Origin: an uncultured Lachnospiraceae bacterium
GTDB lineage: Bacteria > Bacillota > Clostridia > Lachnospirales > Lachnospiraceae
Length of the DNA stretch: 64,000 nt
NCBI GenBank assembly: GCA_910586715.1
Contig: CAJUJG010000005.1
Location: 62,001 to 126,000, forward strand
Reading direction: 5' to 3'
Part shown: positions 51,302 through 60,500 of the stretch, piece by piece
Numbering within the stretch: position 1 is the stretch's first letter
Layout: each line of letters opens with the position of its first letter
Program-made: the position numbers and the translations under genes
Notes under the pieces: model-generated
Told to the model about the DNA's origin: nothing
What the model saw: the letters and a program-made list of their open reading frames with translations, nothing else
Databases searched by the model: none

Positions 51302-51336
51302 AAAGGGGCAGAACCAAAAATTGGTCCTGCCCCTTT
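51302..51336. terminator. Hairpin between the Uma2 gene and the large surface-protein gene
   Basis: A 10-bp perfect stem AAAGGGGCAG/CTGCCCCTTT (51302-51311 with 51327-51336), with an inner ACCA/TGGT, between convergent genes. T-tracts are short on both sides, so it is a likely but moderate terminator. Confidence 0.6.
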
Positions 51337-51374
51337 GTAATCCTTACAAATCTTATTTCGTTTTGTAATGCATA

Positions 51375-54300
51375 TTATTTTGTTTTCTGTGCTTTTGCTT
51401 TCTTTGTAAGGGAAGCGCTGCTCTCCTCCGCTATATCTCCATTATATCTATCGATATGAACATAGTACGAACCATACTCATACCCTCCCCCATACAGTGA
51501 TGTCTCAAGCCAAACAGTTTCGCCGCTGTTCATCTCATATACAATGGAAAAATTATTTCTGCCACCGCTTTCATCATCATATTTGAGCATATTTCCAAGC
51601 GTATCATACAAATAAGCCTCTGTATCACTGTAGTCTTCTGTAGATGCAGAGCAGAACACATACGCTCCGCTTTCCGGCGCCGTGAATACAAACCGGACTT
51701 TTTGCATATCCCTGCTTACAAAATATTCATACGGCGTATGATTTATATTGTCTACAATCGCCATAGCAGAGATATTAAGCATTGCTTCGCTTTCATTTGT
51801 ATAAATCCTGATCACATAATCCGTGCCATAAGTCATATCATACGTTTCTGCGCCGCACTGGCTATAATCAATTGTCTTTAACAATGTACTCATATCCTTG
51901 GCGCTATAAATTTCCATTTTGGATATTCCACGCTGATCCTCATAGAAAAACTCAAATTTATGATTTCCAGCTGTCTCGCAAGAATAGATATAATCAACAT
52001 ACCCTACATAATCAGAATCCTCTATATCAGCATAAACGTAGTTTTCTCCCCTATGTAAGATTGTTGATTTTGCTTCCTCTATATAGCGGAAACTAACGCC
52101 TATATCCGTATTATCCTGTCTCGCCGTTATCTTAAGATATGGTACAGTACTTTCACTATCCGGTACAAATCTTTGCGTGCTGACGCTTGTGCCTTCGCCG
52201 ACAAAAATAGCCTCTTTGTCAAGAGAGGGAAGATATTCCACTCTTACATTCTTATCCGCAATGACGTCAAACTGCAAAACGTATCCCGCATAAACCTTTA
52301 CATATACAACCTCGTTGCTGTTTGCGGTAATATGCTCCGTTACGCTTTCATCCTCTAAATACAGACCTTTTCCATAATACGAAATGGTATACTCTGCAGT
52401 ATTTGTCTCATTTTCCGTCGATACTTCAATAATATATTTTCCTGCAGTAAGTCTGAGCGCTCCCATCGGGTTAACTATCGGTGAATCTTCCACCCAAGTC
52501 CCGCCTGAACTTCTCTCATTCAGTTTATATGCACCTGCATAACTTCTTGTCTGCGAAGAAATGACATACATTCCTTCCTTTTCCGCAGTAATTTCCATAT
52601 ATGCCGTACCATCGCTGACGTCAAGTGTCCGCGCCGTACCCAAAGACATCGGTGTTACATCTTCTTTAACGACAGTTATTGTCCTCATTGTATTGCCATT
52701 ATATGAGAGCTTCACCAACGCGGCGCCTCCGCTCGTAATATATGCAAGAGCGCCTGAGCTGGTATTTCCTACCTCTACCTGTATACTTCCTTTTTCAGCG
52801 CCTCTAAACGAGTAAAGACCTGTTTCTTCAGCCGTAAAGCTAAATATCATATCGCGTTCAACAGTTAATACATTCTCACCCAGCCCAAGAGTTTCAATCG
52901 GTTCCGCTTCTGTATACGAAATCTTGACCGTTCCATCCTGGTCTGCGCGGAAGCCAATATAAGCCGCGCTGGATACTGTTGCAATTACTTCCATGCTGGA
53001 TAAGCCGCTGTATCTAAAGAAATTGTCACCTAATAAGGAATAGTCAATAGATGTTTTCGCTGTCGTGTAGTAAATACCGTCAGCCGCCTCAACATTGATT
53101 GTAACATTGCAGCTTGTTCCCGGCGTAATGCTTACATATTGATACTCGCCTGCCTTCAATGTAAGCTCGGTTCCCTCCGCAGCAACCGGCTTAATCTCCT
53201 GTTTCACCGCGCTGATTGTATAGCTCTTTAATGCCGTATGTGTATACACTGCGTCAAAAATAAACTTCTGATCCTTTTGCAGCATATTATTTGCGCTAAT
53301 CCAATCATTTGTACCCGGAGCATTTTCCTGCTCGCACCGATACATCTCAACAAGCTTCCCTGCTGGCGTTTCTCCCTCTGTTTCCGTCTCTTCGCTGCAG
53401 GTAAATGTGTATATTCCGTCTTCAGGTGCAGTAAATACAACACGGTATCTCTCTCCAGGCGTGACATCCTTTGTGTCCACCTGAAGCGTTCCGCCTGCTG
53501 CAATCGTATGTGTCTCCAGCGTACCAAACCGGAGTTCAATATTGGCAGAAGGCTTCTGATCATACCACACTGCCCAATAAACTGTTTCATCCTTATCTAA
53601 AAGATATGTTTCTGCCGGTTGCACATCACGCAGATCAGCTGCACCCAATGAATTGCACGCCACCATTGACACCCCTTCTGACGCTTTCACCATATATACG
53701 CCGGTTTCAGGCGCCGTGTAAGAATACCAGCTGAAATGTCCTTCCTTTACACTGTTTATGTCAATTGTTGCCTTTCCGCTTTCAGTAACATCCGTTACTG
53801 TTTCCGGTGTTACTGCAGAAGCTGAAAGCGTAAGCGTTACTGCTGTTTCAGAGCTTACATTACCAACCTTAAAGATAAGTGTTTCATTTACTTTATTATA
53901 GAATGTATAATACGTATTTGTATATCCTTGATATTCCGCTTTTCCGCTAAGCTCCTCGAAGTCTGCTGTCACGCCCTCTGTCAGACCGTCAAGCATAACT
54001 GCGTATCTTCCTGTCTCCGGAAGCTTAAAGCTTACATATAAGTCTTCACCCTGCTTTAACTCTGCAGACACGCTCTGCGCAAGCGTCAGCGCCTTTACGT
54101 CTCTCTTTGCGGCAGTCAGTGTATACCCCAAATCCGCCACGCGCGCATAAACAACAATTGTGTAGGTATCTTCTGAACCCAATGTCAAATCAAGCGAACC
54201 ATATACAGCTGAGAATCTCGCATTGCCGTTCTTTGCGTAATACACACTGTAACTACTGCTTGTTGCATCGCTCATTGACACCGTATACGTTCCTTCGCCG

Positions 54301-54545
54301 CTGATGCTATACCAGTTTGCCTTTCCAGCTTCCGCAATTTTCTCATCCTTCTTTTCCACAGGCGTTGCCGCAGGTGTAATGTCCGTAGGATTCATCGCAG
54401 TTAAAGTCGTTGTAACCTTTGTTTTCTCGGCTCCTGTGCTGCATGTTACTTCTGCGTAAACGCTGTCATTAGCAGCAAGGTACACCACATTCAGAGTCGA
54501 ATTGTAGTCTATATAACCGTTATTCAGATTTGCATAATAATCCAA
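51375..54545 (-). CDS. C-terminal part of the interrupted giant surface protein
   Basis: A 1056-codon frame continuing the upstream one in a shifted frame. It starts only at a TTG next to the duplication and has neither ribosome-binding site nor signal peptide, so it would not be made or exported by itself. The content is about nine tandem beta-sandwich repeats of roughly 100 residues of the bacterial pre-peptidase C-terminal (PPC) style, each with a WYSYTAPETGVYMVKAS- or RYRVVFTAPEDGIYTFTCS-like core. The C terminus (SSASLTKKAKAQKTK) is basic and has no LPXTG sorting signal or membrane helix. Confidence 0.8.
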   Translation of the reverse strand: MDYYANLNNGYIDYNSTLNVVYLAANDSVYAEVTCSTGAEKTKVTTTLTAMNPTDITPAATPVEKKDEKIAEAGKANWYSISGEGTYTVSMSDATSSSYSVYYAKNGNARFSAVYGSLDLTLGSEDTYTIVVYARVADLGYTLTAAKRDVKALTLAQSVSAELKQGEDLYVSFKLPETGRYAVMLDGLTEGVTADFEELSGKAEYQGYTNTYYTFYNKVNETLIFKVGNVSSETAVTLTLSASAVTPETVTDVTESGKATIDINSVKEGHFSWYSYTAPETGVYMVKASEGVSMVACNSLGAADLRDVQPAETYLLDKDETVYWAVWYDQKPSANIELRFGTLETHTIAAGGTLQVDTKDVTPGERYRVVFTAPEDGIYTFTCSEETETEGETPAGKLVEMYRCEQENAPGTNDWISANNMLQKDQKFIFDAVYTHTALKSYTISAVKQEIKPVAAEGTELTLKAGEYQYVSITPGTSCNVTINVEAADGIYYTTAKTSIDYSLLGDNFFRYSGLSSMEVIATVSSAAYIGFRADQDGTVKISYTEAEPIETLGLGENVLTVERDMIFSFTAEETGLYSFRGAEKGSIQVEVGNTSSGALAYITSGGAALVKLSYNGNTMRTITVVKEDVTPMSLGTARTLDVSDGTAYMEITAEKEGMYVISSQTRSYAGAYKLNERSSGGTWVEDSPIVNPMGALRLTAGKYIIEVSTENETNTAEYTISYYGKGLYLEDESVTEHITANSNEVVYVKVYAGYVLQFDVIADKNVRVEYLPSLDKEAIFVGEGTSVSTQRFVPDSESTVPYLKITARQDNTDIGVSFRYIEEAKSTILHRGENYVYADIEDSDYVGYVDYIYSCETAGNHKFEFFYEDQRGISKMEIYSAKDMSTLLKTIDYSQCGAETYDMTYGTDYVIRIYTNESEAMLNISAMAIVDNINHTPYEYFVSRDMQKVRFVFTAPESGAYVFCSASTEDYSDTEAYLYDTLGNMLKYDDESGGRNNFSIVYEMNSGETVWLETSLYGGGYEYGSYYVHIDRYNGDIAEESSASLTKKAKAQKTK

Positions 54546-57500
54546 TAATCCACACTTGCATTAGCAAAAACGCCCTCCTGCGCAGAAGCCTCAGCTGTAA
54601 TCTGGTAATAACCGGGTCTTGACGCCTTAAAGCTATACCAAACAGATTCTCCATTTGCAAGCTCTTTTTCCTTCTTGTTATTCTCAAGCGTCATTGCCTC
54701 AGCTGTAATCTGTGTTACCGCAAATGTCACTTTTTTGGCTGCATCGCCAGAGTTTTTCACCTCGTAGTAAATCGTCTTGCCTGCATCAAGTGAAAACTCC
54801 GCTGCAAATCCCAAATTATTCATATCTTCAAGATTGTCATATTGTCTAACCGTTACGTCTGTTATATCAGCGCCAGTAAGCGCCGCTTTATATCTTCCTG
54901 TTTCAAAAGCCGTATACTTAAACCACTTTGATTCTCCTGCCCCCAGTTCAATCTCTGCATTTGCAAGAACTTCCGGATTTAAAAGCGTAACCGTAATCGT
55001 ATACTCTACATCCGCATCATTTGCCGTAAGTCTTACGTCAAAACCGTTCCCCTGCTTATAATATTCCGACTCCGGCACAAAACCGCTTACCGTTCCGTTT
55101 CCGGCTTCCGTCATCTGCTTTATTTCTGTTGCAAACATATAACGCGCATCCGCCGGCGCCTTGAACTGAAGCCATCTTGTCTCTCCAGCCTTTAACGTGC
55201 CTTTCCATGTATCCGTAAATACTTCCGCAGAGAGCTTTGCTATCTTGATTGCAGTTTTTGTCTCTGCCACCGTCTCTAATGTATAATATCTGACATAAAC
55301 CTTCTGCCCTGCAGAAAGCTCCAAAGAACCTGTGCTCACTGCTCTTCCCAAATTAAGCGTGTCAAGCAGCACATTGCCATCCTCATCATATACCTTTACA
55401 TAGACAGGAACTGTCTTGTCATCGGAAACCTTGATTTCCTCTGCACTGAATACATAAGTTCCCGCTGTCTTTGCAGTAAACTCATAGCCTCCCGCATTAA
55501 TTGCCGCTTCGGTAGATTCTTCGCCGATGCTGTCCGCTGCGCCTGTAATTTTCGATACATTCACAGTTACCGTCGTCTTCGCAGTATCGGAAGAAAGGCT
55601 AAAGTATACAATATCCCCTTTGTCAAAAGTATAGTCATCTTCAAGCGGTATCGTGTATCCCGAACTGCTTGTGCTGTTTGCCCTGCGTACAGTCAGACTC
55701 GGCGCTGTATCTCCTTCTGCCGCAGCTGTTATTTTAACATGATATAAGCCTGCATCTTCAATTTTCAGCTGCACCCATGCTTCCTTACCCGCTTCCTCAA
55801 GCGTAATCGTCGATTCCCCTGACGCTGCAATGGGTTCCGCTGCTGCAGTTACGGTAAGATCTGCTTTTATTTCTTCTTCCGTACTATTTACGACTGCAAT
55901 ATAAAGCTTTTCATCTTTTTCCAATGCCCTCTTTGTTCTGCTGTCAAACTGTCCACTTGTAATATCGTCGTAAAAACGCAAATCAAGCGCATCCGATGAA
56001 ATACCGAATGTATATTCCATATCCGTCGGCGCCGTAAATACATACCAGTTTGTTGTCTTTGCCGGTACTGCAATCTCCTTTAATCCATTGATTGTTACGG
56101 TGTCAGTTACAGTACGTTTTCCGACCGTATAAGTACCCGCCATAAGGCTTATGACTTTTGTTTCGCCCTGCTTCATTCCGCCGAGCTCTCTAACCGCCGT
56201 ATCGTTTCCATTCTGATATACCGAATAATAATTGTCTTCAGGCGCTGTAAATACGACGCTTCCAGCCTCCTTTAACGTAATGCCCGACATATCCATTGAC
56301 TGATAAATGGTTCCGTCTGCACGAAGAGACACAGTCGTTCTTGTTGCATCAGACAACTGATATACCCTAAAGTATAGCGTTTCACCCTGCTTCATTTCCT
56401 GTGCGTATGTATAACCTATGTCATTCTTACGTCTTCCGTCCGCGTCAAATACAAGCATGCTGCTATCAGAAGTAAACGTATATCTTCCATAAGCAGGCGC
56501 TACAAATTTCGCCCTCATGCCTTCGCCGCTCATAAGCGTTGCCTTTACAGGATTATCAATTGAAAGAAGCTGTTCCTCGCCATACTCAATTCCGCTTTCA
56601 TTCGGATTGCCCTCGTCAGGCTCCAAGTCGCCGAAGTAATAGCTCGCCTCACCTACCGCATTTACGATAACGGTCCATCTCGCAATAATTCTCTTGGTAA
56701 GCTTTGAGCTGACCTCAATCTTTGTGGTACCTTTTCTGAGCGTCTTTAATGTGGCAGTATACGTACCTGCGTTTGCCTTAACAGAAGCCACCTTTGTATT
56801 TGTGCTCTTCCATGTCAGCGTGTCGCTCTGACGGTTCTTTGCTTCTGAATTCTCAGGTTCTGCAATTAATGTGTAGGTATTGTTAGAGGTCAATGTCGGA
56901 TACCCGCTTAAATATGTACTGTTTCCAACCGAAACATCAATACCTCCGTCAGTAGTCATATACTCACTGCCTGGCAGTTTGCTGAATTCATAAAAGTCTC
57001 CGCCATGCTCATACGGATATGCTGCCGGTATATCCGTTGTCTTAATACCCTTGCTTACTTCTTTCGAAATTTGATCCAAATAGCATGCTGTTACGGATAC
57101 CGTATAAGACGACTTGCGCGTAAAACCGCCAAGCGTCGTCGTTAATGTCATTAAATTCTTCTTTGCATCATAGATGTGGTAGAAGTCATCAAACATATTG
57201 AAATATCTGTCGCTTACGATTCTCTTAGACGCATCCTTCACCTGTATTCTAAAGTATACCTGGTTTGAAGATTCCGTCTCCGTTGTATTCAGCCATTCCC
57301 AATCAGTATCCAGCAGCGGATATGTGAAGGAAATCGTTGCATACTTGTCTGTTATCGTAGTAGCCTTAAGACCCTTTACCGGATCAATTGCACTTGATGT
57401 AATTGTAATTGCACTGACAGCGCTCTCCGCACCCAGGCTTACATCCCTTACACCAATTGTTATTGTACCATTAGGTTTTGCTGCCGTCACTTCTCCAGCA

Positions 57501-60500
57501 TAATCTCTTCTCAGGAAATCATCAATGCCTGATCCCATATTAACTATAATAAAGCTGTCCTTATCGCCTTCTACGCCATATCGAATGTCCGCAGCCTTGC
57601 CCATGCCTATCTCTTCCATAAGATAGCTATAGTCAATATATCCTGTGAGCTTTGTCTTACCCTCATAGTACGTCATTAAATCATACAGATTAACCTTCTG
57701 ACCTACCTTGAGTTTCGCGCTCTTTGCAATCTCCATGCGGTCAGCCGTTGCCGTGATAATAAACGGTACAATTGCGTACTCCTGCGTCTGCGTATCAACT
57801 ACAAGAACATGTACAAGTCCGACGCCGGTTAAGGTAAGCTTACCTTTCTTGTCAATCTTGGCAATGTCCGTTGCCGCGCTCCATGTCGGACCCAAATCAC
57901 TTATGTCAACATCTTCGCCGTTATAGCTCTTGCTCACATAATAGTTCAGTGTCGGCTGTGCGTACGTTTGTGCAGTCTCCTTATCCAAAGGAAGCACGTA
58001 CTCTTTCCAGTCCGGAGTATTCACTGTCGAATCCGTGAAAATTTCTTCAAACCAGCCTGTCGTTATGGCTGAAACACTCTTCTCTGACAGCGGTACCATA
58101 TAGATGTATTCATCCAAAAGCTCATTGTATTTATAATACTTCTCTTTATCAAATCCGATTCCTAATTCACAAACCTGCGGAAGTGACATCAGGAAGCCCT
58201 TTGCACTGCCTGCCTCGGATGCTACAACTGTCGTACCGTCTGCAAGTGTTCTGATTCCGCTTACATTTCTGACATAAACCGTATATTCTTTTCCTGGTTC
58301 AAGTCCCGTTACCAAAACATCTGTCATCGCACCCTTCGTTGTTGATGCTTCCGTATTGTATACCGGTCTTGTGGCAAATCCTGCACTCTTCCAATCTCCG
58401 TTCTTAATCGCAGGAATCTTATCCTTAAACGCAGTATCTTTTAAGTTCTTGCCTTCCAGCACATAAATCTCCCGTCTGTAACCGTCTGCTACTGCAGGAT
58501 ATGTGACAATTGCACTTCTGTCATATGCCTTAACGCTCTTAATCTTCGGAGCCGTAACGTCTGCCACACTGATTTTTACTGTGGCACGCTTTGCGCCTTC
58601 AATCGGCTGCTTTTCGCCATTTTCGTCTAAGTAACAGGGAATTGCCTCTACTGCACCGGCTCCCTTGCTGAGCGCTACTACCGCGCCTGTATCTGATACG
58701 CTCAAAACAGCCGTATCCTTTGTCTCATATTTTAAGCAAATCACATCATCAAGATTTACCTTTACAACCTTCACGTCAAGCTGCTGTTTTTCGCCCACGA
58801 TCATCTTTGTAACCGGTGAATTAAATCCAAGGCTCTTTGGCGCAACTGCCTTTGACAAGTCGTCCTCAAGCACAACACCTGTGCAGTTCACCGTGAATGT
58901 CTCTACGTACCCGTTTTCCCAACGAACCTGGAAGCTCTTCTGTACGTTGTTCGTCACATCCTCTTTTGTAATCGGAATGGCAACGCGTAACACACCTGTG
59001 GCTTTATCTTCTTCTACCACATATCCGCCAGCTTCTTTTAAACTGTTCTTGTATACAAATCCCTCAAAAGCTGACGCAACAAAACCGTCATCTCTATTAC
59101 CGTTTTCATAATACTCTCTAGGAGCTTTTACGTTGTAAATCAGGAAGTTTCCACTTATGGTTTTGCCGTCTTCATCCTGTACCAAATTATAAGAATACGG
59201 CACGCCTTCCTTTGCGGCAATCGTATGCGTCATTCCATCAACATAATCCTTCACAGAAGTATTATATCCTGTTACAATCGCATTTCCTCTTACCGGCTTA
59301 AATTCCGTCTTTTCAAACTTTGCCTCGTAATTACGGCTAAAAGCAAAAACTTTATTCAAAATGCTGTTATAGTTAACTCTTGTTGCAACCGCATAATAGG
59401 TCTTATCACCCTTTAATACGTTATTTAATACAGCTGTCTTTGCGTCAGACTCATAAATAACACCCGTTACTGAATTAATCGCCGCCAAATTCAGACCCGT
59501 CTCTTCATCATAAATTCCCTCGAAGAATGGGCGCTCTGATTCCAAAATATCACTGTCAGCTAAAATCATATAACCATCTACAACATTCCTGTAAACAGCC
59601 GCTGTACCTGCCGTAATATTTTCTTTTACCACTGGCTTAACTGTAATGCTGCGCGGTGTAATCTCGTAACCCGTTATACTTACTTCACCATCATAAGGCT
59701 TATAATTCTCGTCTCCAAGGAAACGAACCTGTAACGTATATTCGCCAACGTTAACCGCCTCGTCTAATCCGTACTCATCGTACTCGCTACAATCCCATTG
59801 ATATACCAATGCAATGTTTTCCACCGGCTGACCGTCTTTTACAGTCACAACCGAAATCGCATTCTTAGGAATGTCAAACGACTGTGCATCATACTTCTTA
59901 ATCTTATTTGTAATCTTTGACTCATCAACTGATATGGAAATTTCCGCCGTACCCATCTTTTTCACTTCAATGTCAAGCGCATTGCTCAGATAATACTGGC
60001 GTTTATTATCCTTATCAAGTTCATAGCTCTGATAATATTTATCTAAAAGCTCATCATCAATTACTACTTTTGCCCTTAATCTGTATTTGCAGTCCTCTTC
60101 AAAAGCGCCTTCTACTGCTTCCGTCCACTCGCCCGTGAGATTATTCTGACGCTCTACCACATAGGAAATCTCATAATCCAAGTCTTCTTCCCATGCCAAT
60201 ACATCGCCAAGCGCTACTGGATCCAGCACATTGTTCGTAATCGGTTTTACCACGTTGAGAACGCTGTCTAAATAATCCTCCGTAAAATCATGAATGGAAA
60301 CGCCTGTATAGCTGACAAGCGCCGCGCCCTCTGACAATCCGATTTCTGCCTGAACCTTCTGCTTTTCAATTACATAAGGTCCAACCTGAGCCGGTTTTGC
60401 CGCTACTGTTGCGCCTGAGGCATCATGATATGAAATAACAAGCATATACGTGCCGACTGCATAGGGTGACACGCCAATATACTGATTTCCATCAATGTCC

